Source: CAISIP01 sp039934375 (lineage in GTDB: Bacteria; Pseudomonadota; Gammaproteobacteria; Burkholderiales; Burkholderiaceae_C). From it: a stretch of DNA of 17,794 nucleotides. Both the position numbers and the translations under genes were made by a program. The DNA is taken from the NCBI GenBank assembly GCA_039934375.1, contig JBDTMH010000075.1, positions 1 through 17,794 on the forward strand, given 5' to 3'. Under the pieces are notes generated by a model. It saw nothing but the letters and a program-made list of their open reading frames with translations, did not search any database and was not told the origin of the DNA. Within the stretch, counting starts at the first letter, position 1. Every line of letters starts with the position of its first letter. Positions 7,773-15,053 of this stretch are shown in pieces.

Positions 7773-9139
7773 GATGAATCCTGAGTTGGCGGAAAAAACG
7801 AAGGGGCTGCCACCCAGGCGCCGTCAACGACGACGCCGACTTGGCGGGAGAGCTGCAATATGTCGACGGCAGGGTCGCCCCGCAGTACCAGCAGATCGGC
7901 CAGCTTGCCCGCCTCCACTGTGCCGAGATCCTTGTCAAGGCCGAGAAATTGCGCCGCATCGAGGGTGGCCGTGCGCAAAGCGCGCATCGGCGACAGGCCG
8001 GCCTCGACGAACAACGCCAACTCCTTGTGCAACGAACGACCCGGCATCAGGCCGCAGGACGGGCAATCACTCCCGGCGAGCAATCGCGCTCCCGCGCGCT
8101 CGAATGCGCTCACCATTTCGAGTCGACCGTCCATCCCTGAACGGATCGCCTGCAACTGCGCGAGACTGAAGGCGTTCTTCACCCCTGCCACATCCAGCGT
8201 GGGATCAATCCAGTCGGGAACCGCCACGTCGCCGGCATCGCCTGGCGACGACGGGTTGCCTTCGATTGCGGCGTGCGCGATCGCGGTCTCAACCACCACA
8301 GTTGGCACGTTCCAGACTCCAGCCTCGGCGGTACGCTCCGCCAGCTCGCGCATGCGCGCAGGCGTCGTGTGCAACCAGCCGACGAAACGCTCCGGTCCGG
8401 CCTCGGGCCGGGTATCGAGCGCGAAGTCGTAAGAGCGGAAATGCTCGATTGAATCCTGCTTCGCTGCCAGCGCCCCGGCCAACCCTTTGGAAAAAGCCAC
8501 GTGGCCCACCACCTGCATACCCTGCTCGCGGGCGGTCGCAATGATCTCGTCGTAGATATCGGCATCCAGGTCGTTGTAGACCTTGATGCAGTCGTAACCG
8601 GCGCGTTCATGCTCCAACACGGCGGCGCGTGCTTCCTCGCGCGAACGTACCAGTTGGCCAAACATGGCCAGACCGGGAAACGTGAAACGCGTCTCCAGTA
8701 TCGGGCCGGCCGTATAGATGCGCGGGCCCAGCAGGCGACCCGAGCGAACCGCGTCGCGGATTCGCAGATGCAGTGGGGTACCCGCCATGTTGCGGACCAT
8801 GGTCACGCCGTTATCGAGCAGGCTTTCGAGGTATTCGGCGGCGCGGCGCATCGCCGATTCTTCGTCTGGCGCACCGTGTTCGGTACCGACGTCCACCGGA
8901 AGCAGGTGCACGTGCATGTCGCACAGCCCCGGCATGACCGTCCAGCCTGTAGCATCGAGCCATATTGCGTCCGGCGGTACTTGCAATTGCGCTGAGGGCC
9001 CGACCGACTCGATACGCCGTCCGCGCACCACCACTGTATGGTCCGTAAGCGTTGTCTCACCCACCATCGTCAACACGGAGCAATGGACCAGAGCAAAGCT
9101 GCCGGCAGTTGCAGCAATGTCTGATTGCAAGTCAGGCAC
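7769..9139 (-). CDS. Metal-dependent amidohydrolase (prolidase/imidazolonepropionase-like)
   Basis: A 456-residue amidohydrolase-superfamily enzyme that hydrolyses amide, ester or related bonds using a metal centre. All expected ligands are visible: HxH at H76 and H78 (GLCDMHVHLL), the likely carbamylated lysine K186 (CIKVYND), H213 (VVGHVAF), H233 (SIEHF) and the catalytic D358 (AGSDCP). The N- and C-terminal segments form the usual small beta domain, with the C-terminal signature GTVEAGKLADLLVL near 406-419. The start is GTG at 9139, with GAGG 6 bases upstream and an eight-base overlap with the preceding stop. There is no signal peptide, so it acts in the cytoplasm on imported substrate. 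Its place between an acyl-CoA ligase and an importer suggests that it releases an acid from an amide or cyclic precursor (inference). The substrate cannot be deduced. Confidence 0.9.
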   Translation of the reverse strand: MPDLQSDIAATAGSFALVHCSVLTMVGETTLTDHTVVVRGRRIESVGPSAQLQVPPDAIWLDATGWTVMPGLCDMHVHLLPVDVGTEHGAPDEESAMRRAAEYLESLLDNGVTMVRNMAGTPLHLRIRDAVRSGRLLGPRIYTAGPILETRFTFPGLAMFGQLVRSREEARAAVLEHERAGYDCIKVYNDLDADIYDEIIATAREQGMQVVGHVAFSKGLAGALAAKQDSIEHFRSYDFALDTRPEAGPERFVGWLHTTPARMRELAERTAEAGVWNVPTVVVETAIAHAAIEGNPSSPGDAGDVAVPDWIDPTLDVAGVKNAFSLAQLQAIRSGMDGRLEMVSAFERAGARLLAGSDCPSCGLMPGRSLHKELALFVEAGLSPMRALRTATLDAAQFLGLDKDLGTVEAGKLADLLVLRGDPAVDILQLSRQVGVVVDGAWVAAPSFFPPTQDSS

Positions 9140-9914
9140 CTACTGCCTCCAGTTGCGCGAGTTCAGCAGCGCGTGCCTGCAGCGCCTTGCGGTCGATCTT
9201 GTTAGTGCCACCCAACGGCATGTGATCGATGAACCATACGCGGCGTGGATGCAGGTACGGGGCCGCGTGGTCGATCACGAACTGCTTCACTTCCTGTTCG
9301 CTCGGTGCCGCCACAATCGCCGGGCCACTGGCCAGGCATTCAGACATGAAAGGCGTGGCGTATCCGGCTGCGATCAGCAGCTGGCTGCGGTGCGAAAGCA
9401 GAACTCCCTTCGGTCGTCCCGTGGATCCCGAGGTATACAGCACCAGCGCGGCGTCGTCGGGTTGGGGCTGGAATGCCACAAAACTTCCGGGATAAAGAAA
9501 TGATTCGAAAAGAGGATCTTCCAGGCGAACGAACTGCCGACTAGCGGGAACCCCATTCAGTCCGGCCGCATCAGCGAAGACGATCGCCATGGCGGCATCG
9601 TCACACATGAACCGCAAGACCTCGGCGCCGGCGCGCGGATTGACCGGCACCGCAATGCAACCGGCGCGCATGCTGCCCAACAGCACAGCGACGGCACGCG
9701 CCGAATTGCTGCACACCAGACCCACCCGCTCTCCTGGCGCGATACCGGCGCTGCGCAGGCCGCCAGCCACGGCATCGGCGAGCACGTCAATCTCTCCATA
9801 GGACCAGCGCCTAGGTCGCGCCGGATCCGACAAGTCCACCAACGCAAGAGTGTCCGGCGCCGAGCCGGTGGCCAGCGTCTTGCCCAGATTAGCGGGCAAT
9901 GCGAGCGGAATCAT
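9132..9914 (-). CDS. AMP-binding acyl-CoA ligase with large internal deletion
   Basis: The protein has only 260 residues, while acyl-CoA synthetases normally have about 500-550. Residues 1-190 match the N-terminal part: WSYGEIDVLADAVAGGLRSAG, then the phosphate-binding motif YTSGSTGRPKG at 160-170. From about residue 195 it continues directly with the family's C-terminal domain (SEQEVKQFVIDHAAPYLHPRR), ending with the catalytic-lysine region LGGTNKIDRKAL at 234-245. The middle 250 or so residues, including the adenylate-binding YGxTE and YRTGD motifs, are missing, yet the reading frame is kept. ATG 9914 has GGAG 7 bases upstream. It lies 57 bases after the LivK-type gene and overlaps the amidohydrolase. 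Adenylation seems unlikely; the gene may be a decayed ligase kept in frame for coupling. A sequencing or assembly deletion is also possible. Confidence 0.8.
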   Translation of the reverse strand: MIPLALPANLGKTLATGSAPDTLALVDLSDPARPRRWSYGEIDVLADAVAGGLRSAGIAPGERVGLVCSNSARAVAVLLGSMRAGCIAVPVNPRAGAEVLRFMCDDAAMAIVFADAAGLNGVPASRQFVRLEDPLFESFLYPGSFVAFQPQPDDAALVLYTSGSTGRPKGVLLSHRSQLLIAAGYATPFMSECLASGPAIVAAPSEQEVKQFVIDHAAPYLHPRRVWFIDHMPLGGTNKIDRKALQARAAELAQLEAVGA

Positions 9915-9936
9915 GCAAACTCCAGATACCCGGCCC

Positions 9937-9955
9937 GAGCCCTCTCGGAGGGCTC
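9937..9955 (-). other. Intercistronic hairpin after the LivK-type gene
   Basis: A perfect inverted repeat, GAGCCCTC and GAGGGCTC around a three-base loop, lies in the 57-base gap between the binding-protein stop and the ligase start. There is no T-run after it on the minus strand, so it is not a standard terminator. Stem-loops at this place are known to protect upstream mRNA ends, so that the binding protein is made in excess of the membrane parts. That role is inferred here. Confidence 0.55.
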
Positions 9956-9971
9956 CGTCACGGACAGCAAC

Positions 9972-11216
9972 CTACTTGGCGACGACTTGCTTCAAGACGG
10001 AACGCTTGCCGGAACCAAATGTGAAGACATCGAAAAGGCCGGTGGTGAGATCACCATTGGGGCCAAAACGCATCTGCCCGGAGGCTCCGACGTAGTCGAT
10101 CTTCTGGCCCGCTTTGGCAGCTTTGATGGCCGCGGGAAGAGTTGTGAAGTTGAACTGCGGCGCGCCCTCGGTCACGATGCTGCGGACCTTGTCGCGGATA
10201 GCGCCGGGCTCGGTACTGTTGGCCGCAACCGAAGCCAGGAAGCACATGATGGCACTGTCAAATGCATTGGTAGAGAAAGCCGCATTTTCGACGCCGCCTT
10301 CATCCTTCCAAAGCTTTGTAAAGGCCTTGAAAGCTTCCGAATCCTTTGGCGAGCCAGCCACTACACCACGCGCGCCTTCGAGCGAAGCAGCCGGGATATT
10401 GGCCGGCACAGTTGCCATGGACATCGCATCGGGCAGGAACAGTTTTTTGGCGTCGAACTTGCCCGTGCGAACCAATGCAGCACCGAGCTTGGCATAGGTT
10501 TCGGGGTAGTCGACGATCAGGTACGTGTCGGGCGCGCCGTCCACGAGCTTGCCGGCCTCGGAATCGAAGCTGGCCTGCTGCGGATCGAAGCCGATCGGAC
10601 CCTGAATTTTGCCGCCGGCAGCCGTCCAAGCCTTGGAAACGCTCTTGGCCAAGCCTTCGCCATAGGGCTCGTTGCGGTAGGCGATGGCCAGTGTCTTGCC
10701 GGCCGGGGACCCCATGCCGTCGATCATTGCGGCCATCAGCGCGTTGGTCTGAATCGCATCGGCCGGCACAATGCGAAAAATCGTGCCGTCGTCCTTGACT
10801 GTGCGCAGACGCTCGCTGGAGGCCAACGGCCACAGTGTCATTTTCTTCTGCATCGTGACGCCATTCAAAATGGCAATCGATTCGCCCGTAGTCCCTGGGC
10901 CAAGGATGCAGGAGGCGCCCTTGTCCACCACGGTGCGTGCGGCCTGCAATGCCGCCTGCGGATCGCCCTGGGGATCGGCTACCGCGATCTTGATCGCCAT
11001 CCCCAACCCGGCCGACTGCGCAGCCTTGTTGGCGACGGTCACCGCCAGCCTGGTAGCTTTGTCGAATGCAGGGCCGGAGTCGGACAGTGGGCCCGTGAGC
11101 TCCGGCAACGAACCAATGGTCAGGTCGGCAGCGTTGGCCGACGTTACGCTTGCGGAACAGAGCAACGACAGCACGGTTGCGCCAACGCAGAGAACGAATG
11201 GACGGTTGCGTTTCAT
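9972..11216 (-). CDS. LivK-type ABC substrate-binding protein (periplasmic-binding-protein 6 family)
   Basis: A 414-residue periplasmic binding protein, longer than E. coli LivK (about 370) but normal for the amide/urea/aromatic-acid branch of this family. The Sec signal peptide has a basic MKRNR, a hydrophobic core and cleavage near ANA-AD at residues 29-31. The mature start DLTIGSLPELTGPLSDSGP is diagnostic. Two lobes follow, with GASCILGPGTTGESIAI in the first and YVGASGQMRFGPNGD near the end. ATG 11216 has AAGGA 6 bases upstream. It is the first gene of the long operon, directly behind the promoter at about 11245-11281, and is presumed to feed LivH/M/G/F, whose genes lie 5.6 kb downstream. 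Its ligand may also be the inducer or precursor sensed by the divergent regulator (inference). Confidence 0.92.
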   Translation of the reverse strand: MKRNRPFVLCVGATVLSLLCSASVTSANAADLTIGSLPELTGPLSDSGPAFDKATRLAVTVANKAAQSAGLGMAIKIAVADPQGDPQAALQAARTVVDKGASCILGPGTTGESIAILNGVTMQKKMTLWPLASSERLRTVKDDGTIFRIVPADAIQTNALMAAMIDGMGSPAGKTLAIAYRNEPYGEGLAKSVSKAWTAAGGKIQGPIGFDPQQASFDSEAGKLVDGAPDTYLIVDYPETYAKLGAALVRTGKFDAKKLFLPDAMSMATVPANIPAASLEGARGVVAGSPKDSEAFKAFTKLWKDEGGVENAAFSTNAFDSAIMCFLASVAANSTEPGAIRDKVRSIVTEGAPQFNFTTLPAAIKAAKAGQKIDYVGASGQMRFGPNGDLTTGLFDVFTFGSGKRSVLKQVVAK

Positions 11217-11238
11217 TGATAATCCTTCAAGTTGTTAT

Positions 11239-11248
11239 TGAGTGCTCA
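11239..11248. promoter_or_regulatory. Candidate operator 1 at the operon transcription start
   Basis: The sequence TGAGTGCTCA is an inverted repeat with perfect 4-base arms and two central bases, sitting in the imperfect palindrome ATTGAGTGCTCAGTAAT. It lies just downstream of the -10 box of the minus-strand promoter, where a bound repressor would block initiation. Assignment to the neighbouring TetR-like protein is inferred from position only. Confidence 0.4.
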
Positions 11249-11251
11249 GTA

Positions 11252-11281
11252 ATTTTATGGGGCGTTTTACCGACATGTCAA
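11252..11281 (-). promoter_or_regulatory. Sigma70-type promoter of the long operon
   Basis: On the minus strand a perfect TTGACA (11276-11281) is followed after 18 bases by TAAAAT (11252-11257), five of six matches to the -10 consensus. Transcription would begin near 11245, about 29 bases before the start codon of the LivK-type gene. It is the best promoter match I found by eye in the operon region. Palindromes overlap its -35 box and its start point and abut its upstream side, as expected for a repressor-controlled promoter. Confidence 0.6.
11272..11279. promoter_or_regulatory. Candidate operator 2 overlapping the -35 box
   Basis: GACATGTC is a perfect 8-base palindrome that covers part of the TTGACA box of the operon promoter. 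A protein bound here would exclude RNA polymerase. It is short, so chance occurrence is possible; its position is the main argument. Confidence 0.35.
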
Positions 11282-11292
11282 CGTGAATCACG
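11282..11292. promoter_or_regulatory. Candidate operator 3 between the divergent genes
   Basis: CGTGAATCACG is a perfect palindrome with 5-base arms around one central A. It lies 14 bases before the regulator start codon and immediately upstream of the operon's -35 box. It could allow autoregulation of the divergent regulator gene (inference). Confidence 0.4.
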
Positions 11293-11306
11293 AATAAGTA
11301 ACATTT

Positions 11307-12446
11307 ATGTCCAGCAACAAACAAGCAAATGGCGTTCAAACGAAGCCTGGCCGCGCGCCCAAGGCAACGGTCGGCGCCGCATCAATCCGGGACGGACGCG
11401 ACGATCACCATGAACGACTCGGCATCGCCATCGTCCACTCCGCGAAGGAGCGGGTCGCCGGTGAAATGGCCGTTGCGCCGGAGCATTTGGACGCGGCCGG
11501 CATGGTCCGCGGCGCGAATCTCGTGGCGTTCGCGGACGAGCTGGCTGCGTATGGGTGGGACTGGCGCAGCATCACGCCATTGGAGACCAAGGTGAGTTAT
11601 TTCCAGCGCAGCTCATCCAGAGCCCTGGGGGCGGAAAGCGTACAACTGCATCTTGGCGCAATGAACATGGTATGGCAGACCTCGATCTACGAGGCAGGTG
11701 GAAGCCCGATTGCCCTGGTGACCCACACCTTTCTGGTCCATGCCTCGAAATGCTCCACTGTCGCGCCAAACGAATTGCCCGATGGTGACGCGAGCATTGT
11801 GCCGATGCCTACTTCCGATTTCACGGAGCCACGGCGCAACGCCCCCGGGCGCATCCGTCCGACCACAGAAGCCACCGTCGCCCAACGGCGTGAGCAAATC
11901 GCTGCAGCGGCTTGTCGGGTGATCTCGCTGCACGGATTTGCGGGGGCCAGCATTCGCGCGATTGCCGACGAGGCGGGACTGCATGTGCCCACCCTTTACC
12001 AATACGTTGACAGCAAGGATGAGGTGCTGGAGCTGGCCTTCCTCTGGCTGGTGGACCAGTCGCGCATGGACATTGAAGTTGCCACTCAGAGTTGCAGCAG
12101 CGCGCACCAGAAACTGCTCGCCATCATCAGCACCTTGACCTGGCGTGGAAATCAGAACCGCGAGCATATGGGCATGCTGAACCGCGAGCTCAAGTCCCTG
12201 TCGCCCAGGGCGCGCCTGCGAGTCATGGGCGAGATCCAGACGCTACTGGGTCGGATCGCAACGGTGATCGAAGAAGGCGTATCCACCGGGGAGTTCCGAA
12301 GCGTCGATCCATTGCTGGTCGCCAACTTCGTGGATGCCGTGGTGGACGTCTGGGCGTTGCGCCAGTTCTCGATCAAGCGCATGGGCGTGAAAGCGTTTGA
12401 AGCCGAAGTGGTGTGTTTCCTGGAGGCGGCGCTGCTTCAGGCTTGA
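11307..12446 (+). CDS. Hotdog-domain/TetR fusion transcriptional regulator
   Basis: A 379-residue protein, about 180 residues longer than ordinary TetR regulators. Residues about 35-147 form a thioesterase-like hotdog domain: GEMAVAPEHLDAAGMVRGAN, then a central helix with D77-E78, then strands ending THTFLVH. Aligned with the operon's thioesterase, the catalytic HGG becomes R68-G69-A70, while the acidic residue nine positions later is kept as D77. After a Pro/Arg-rich linker (about 150-190) comes a TetR HTH at 194-241, with ASIRAIADEAGL and VPTLYQYVDSKDEVLELAF. Residues 245-379 are helical, as in the TetR ligand/dimer domain. It is divergent from the 11-kb operon, so it most likely represses or activates that operon. 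The hotdog part may sense a CoA thioester (inference). The ribosome site before ATG 11307 is weak, which fits low expression. Confidence 0.88.
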   Translation: MSSNKQANGVQTKPGRAPKATVGAASIRDGRDDHHERLGIAIVHSAKERVAGEMAVAPEHLDAAGMVRGANLVAFADELAAYGWDWRSITPLETKVSYFQRSSSRALGAESVQLHLGAMNMVWQTSIYEAGGSPIALVTHTFLVHASKCSTVAPNELPDGDASIVPMPTSDFTEPRRNAPGRIRPTTEATVAQRREQIAAAACRVISLHGFAGASIRAIADEAGLHVPTLYQYVDSKDEVLELAFLWLVDQSRMDIEVATQSCSSAHQKLLAIISTLTWRGNQNREHMGMLNRELKSLSPRARLRVMGEIQTLLGRIATVIEEGVSTGEFRSVDPLLVANFVDAVVDVWALRQFSIKRMGVKAFEAEVVCFLEAALLQA

Positions 12447-12578
12447 GTACATTTGTGCTGCGCCCGCCGGTATTGGCCCGCAGTGCGCACCGTTCAGAGC
12501 ACGGCTGAACTGCTGAAACCCTCTCGACGCGCTCACGACGAAATCTTTCTCAAGCGCTGGTCCGTGACACACGGCTGT
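12447..12578. other. Convergent intergenic region without gene
   Basis: This gap separates the converging regulator and VOC genes. A weak stem (GTGCTGCG at 12455-12462 with CGCAGTGC at 12479-12486, two wobble pairs) has no following T-run on either strand. A second small stem TTCAG/CTGAA lies near 12495-12511. I see no convincing terminator and no coding region. Confidence 0.5.
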
Positions 12579-13445
12579 TCAGGTAGCCTCGGACAACTCG
12601 AGTCCGATGCCGGCCGCATACGCCGGGGCGACACGCAGCCGATTGCCAGACAGTTCGTGCGGCACACCGTTCTCCAGCAGCAGGCGGCTGCATCGTGCAA
12701 CGTCATCGACTTCCAATTGCAGTCCCACACCGTGGCCCCCGAACGGCGCATGCAGCGCGCCCATGGCGGCACCATGACGGCGACTTAATTCGGACGGCGA
12801 CAGTACGGTGAAGGCCTGCTTGCGCGGCGTATCGAAGCGCAACTCGTTCGCCGAGCTCTCACTGGGCGGGAAACCGAAGAAAGCGCTGAGATAGTCGACG
12901 TCGGCCTGCGGGTCGGCGCTCACGTACACCAGGCCAGTGACCCGTTGCACGCCATTGGCGTGTTGCTGGTAACCGGGCATCCAGATGCTCTGCGGCTTGC
13001 GGTGCTCCGATAGAAAGAGCGACATGAAGCGACGCTGGGTGTTCCACATGTACAACGAACTGCTGTCGGTTTCGTCCCAGCCGCCTTCGGGCATGCGCAC
13101 GCGACGTCGCGCACTGATGATAGGGTCCGGCCGCAATCCGGCCGCCACCATGCCCGCCCGATCGCGGTCCAGACTATCGGACGTCAGACTGTTAAACAGC
13201 AGCCCCTCGCCGCCGTCGAGCCGCGTCAGCAACTGCCGGAGCGAAGGGATGCAAACGCGATCCAGGTCGCCTATCAGTTCCAGATAAGTGCCCTGAAATT
13301 GCACCACCGTGTTGCTCGAACCGAGCTCGACATGCTCCATGACCGGCATCACCGTGAAGCCCAGGCGCCGAAACACGTTGGCCGCCATTTCAAGGTTCCG
13401 GACAATAGCAACGAAGTGATCCAGCGAGCGAAGCGGACTTGCCAT
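12579..13445 (-). CDS. Two-module VOC (glyoxalase-like) protein
   Basis: A 288-residue protein with an N-terminal vicinal-oxygen-chelate module. SPLRSLDHFVAIVRNLEMAA and FRRLGFTVMP are followed by a strand with VVQFQGTYLELIG, as in the glyoxalase-like family-3 domain. A second, weaker module starts near GLVYVSADPQADVDYLSAFFGF and ends with GVGLQLEVDDVARCSRLLLENGVP. VOC proteins bind a metal through His/Glu pairs; the first module has H10 (LDHF) and E58 (YLELIG) in the expected places. The ATG at 13445 is preferred to an upstream TTG (13466) because AAAGA precedes it and homology starts there. It stands alone and converges with the regulator. It may be an isomerase, a lyase or an extradiol-type enzyme; the substrate is unknown. 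Confidence 0.82.
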   Translation of the reverse strand: MASPLRSLDHFVAIVRNLEMAANVFRRLGFTVMPVMEHVELGSSNTVVQFQGTYLELIGDLDRVCIPSLRQLLTRLDGGEGLLFNSLTSDSLDRDRAGMVAAGLRPDPIISARRRVRMPEGGWDETDSSSLYMWNTQRRFMSLFLSEHRKPQSIWMPGYQQHANGVQRVTGLVYVSADPQADVDYLSAFFGFPPSESSANELRFDTPRKQAFTVLSPSELSRRHGAAMGALHAPFGGHGVGLQLEVDDVARCSRLLLENGVPHELSGNRLRVAPAYAAGIGLELSEAT

Positions 13446-13839
13446 CGGAATTCTTTCAGTCGCCAAAGTGGCGGAAAATTATTCTATTGGAGCCTGAACC
13501 ACTGCTGTCGTAATATCGGGCGAACAGAATGGATTGGAATCACCATGCAGATGTTGTCCAAAGGCTGGGACGGGCCGATGTTCATTCTGATGACGGCGAG
13601 TCACTCCGTATTATGAAAGACGCTGGTCCGCCTGCTGCCGGCCATCACAGTTAAAAGTCAGGCAATTTCCTGATCGCACTTTTCGACCGCGATAGTTAAC
13701 TTGACCCGCGGCGGCCGCCGGGTGACCAACCAAAACGGTGCCGCGACGGCCATGCGCTAGACGGCTGGATAAGTATTGAGTTCGGGACGGCGCCCGACCA
13801 GAAGTCTTGCGGTAATCCAGACGAAACGGAGAACGTGAA
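13446..13839. other. 394-base gap without a convincing gene
   Basis: Short open frames on both strands lack ribosome sites and family features, so I call none. Notable items are a CGCCA/TGGCG hairpin at 13461-13473 in the VOC leader, a perfect 12-base palindrome CGGCGGCCGCCG at 13709-13720, and a TCGGG/CCCGA stem at 13782-13797. GGAG at about 13828-13831 is the ribosome site of the following hydrolase. The gap sits where base composition changes from the GC-rich left part to the less GC-rich hydrolase-cupin pair, so it may be an old junction. Confidence 0.5.
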
Positions 13840-14670
13840 ATGTCAAGTACAAATGAAAGCGGCGTCCGGCCCATTCAGCGTCGGTTCGTCACTATAAATG
13901 GGGTTGAATTGGCAATGCTGGAGGCTGGCTCTGGTCCGAGTATTGTTCTTGTTCACGGCTCTGTGACGACGAGTGAGCTGTTTCGCGAGACGCTGGCGCA
14001 TTTTTCCGATCGCTATCACTTGGTGGCTGTGGATTTGCGTGGTTATGGGCACTCGCAGAAGCCAGGTTTTTCATACACAATGAAACAGTTTTCAGATGAT
14101 TTGCTTGGCGTGATTGAAGCAATGCAGTTACAAAAGACTGTTTTGTTGGGTGTGTCCATGGGTGGATTCGTAGCGCAGCGGTTTGCGCTTGACTATCCTG
14201 AAAGGCTCGCTGGCCTCGTTTTGTGCGCAACTAGCGACGGGGAACTGGCGGCTGGCCTAATTGACGAAGGCGATGTGGCCGAATCTGTGAAGCGCGTCGG
14301 TTGGCGAGCCTTCTCACAAGCGATGATTACGGGAGCTTTCCCTCCAGCAACGAACCCTAGTTTGGTCCAGCCCTTGATCGCGCAGATTGACACTTGGAAT
14401 GAGCAGGTCATCGTGGGCGTCACTCAGTCAATCAAGCAATTCAGCACCCGTGACCAACTACATCGAATCAACGTCCCAACATTACTGATGGCAGGCGGCG
14501 AGGATCAGCAACTACCGGTATCGTTTAGTCAGCGAATGGCTGCAGAAATTCAAAACTCGCAGCTAGAAGTATTCGACGGCGTAGGCCATTTCATGATGAT
14601 CGAGGATCCGGCTCGATTTCACAGCATTTTGGAGACCTTTTTAGCGAAGATCTGGAAGAAATCAGCATGA
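13840..14670 (+). CDS. Alpha/beta-fold hydrolase
   Basis: A 276-residue cytoplasmic alpha/beta hydrolase, typical length for the esterase/lactonase/C-C hydrolase group. The oxyanion motif is VLVHGS near residues 36-41, the nucleophile elbow GVSMGG has Ser106, the acid is D222 (AGGEDQQ) and the base is His250 (GVGHFMM). The protein also has the DLRGYGHSQKP strand-loop typical of enol-lactone or MhpC-like hydrolases. ATG 13840 has GGAG about 8-9 bases upstream. The stop overlaps the cupin start by four bases (ATGA), so both act together. Codons use noticeably more A/T at third positions than the left-hand operon, which suggests acquisition from another source. The exact substrate cannot be inferred. 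Confidence 0.9.
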   Translation: MSSTNESGVRPIQRRFVTINGVELAMLEAGSGPSIVLVHGSVTTSELFRETLAHFSDRYHLVAVDLRGYGHSQKPGFSYTMKQFSDDLLGVIEAMQLQKTVLLGVSMGGFVAQRFALDYPERLAGLVLCATSDGELAAGLIDEGDVAESVKRVGWRAFSQAMITGAFPPATNPSLVQPLIAQIDTWNEQVIVGVTQSIKQFSTRDQLHRINVPTLLMAGGEDQQLPVSFSQRMAAEIQNSQLEVFDGVGHFMMIEDPARFHSILETFLAKIWKKSA

Positions 14671-15053
14671 ACGAATTACCAAATGCAAATACGACTAAAA
14701 ACGATGGGAATGCGACGACAGAGGTGAGTGTCAGGCAAGTCAAAATCATCTACAAGCTCGACAAACTGCGGATCACGCACACCCAGTTGGATCCACATCA
14801 AGAAATTCCGTGGCATAGGCATTCGAAAGTTTCCGACACCTTTTATGCCGTCAAGGGCCCAGTCACTATCGAGGTTGCTGGACGCGAAAGTGTCGTCCTA
14901 CTGACTGGAGAGAGCAGACAGGTGGCCCCTGGGCAAGCGCATCGTGTCTCAAATGATGGGCAGGAAATGGTGGAATTTCTCTTGATTCAAGGAGTGGGAG
15001 ACTATGACTTTGAGCTACTTCACGGGCGAGCTGCGGGTGAGGGTTTGAGTTGA
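14667..15053 (+). CDS. Small cupin-domain protein
   Basis: A 128-residue single-domain cupin. Motif 1 is PWHRHSKVSDTFYAVKG, with H50, H52 and D57 in the place of the usual Glu. Motif 2 is PGQAHRV with H92. These residues would bind one metal ion, so an isomerase, oxygenase or binding role is possible. The first 22 residues are polar and probably disordered. It is translationally coupled to the alpha/beta hydrolase through an ATGA overlap and shares its more A/T-rich codon use. Together they may process one small metabolite, such as a lactone or keto acid (inference). Confidence 0.88.
   Translation: MNELPNANTTKNDGNATTEVSVRQVKIIYKLDKLRITHTQLDPHQEIPWHRHSKVSDTFYAVKGPVTIEVAGRESVVLLTGESRQVAPGQAHRVSNDGQEMVEFLLIQGVGDYDFELLHGRAAGEGLS

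Noticed and set aside
9987..11219. A 410-codon plus-strand open frame opposite the LivK-type gene
   Set aside because: It lies wholly antisense to a well-supported gene with signal peptide and family motifs. Its translation shows no family feature; long antisense frames are common in GC-rich DNA.
12455..12486. Stem GTGCTGCG/CGCAGTGC between the converging regulator and VOC genes
   Set aside because: Two wobble pairs, a 16-base loop and no T-run on either side, so it does not qualify as a terminator.
13529..13654. A 41-codon plus-strand open frame in the gene-free gap
   Set aside because: No convincing ribosome site, no recognisable motif, and other similar short frames overlap it. It may be chance or a gene remnant.
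13611..13874. An 87-codon minus-strand open frame before the hydrolase
   Set aside because: It overlaps the hydrolase start and ribosome site and its product is arginine-rich without family features.
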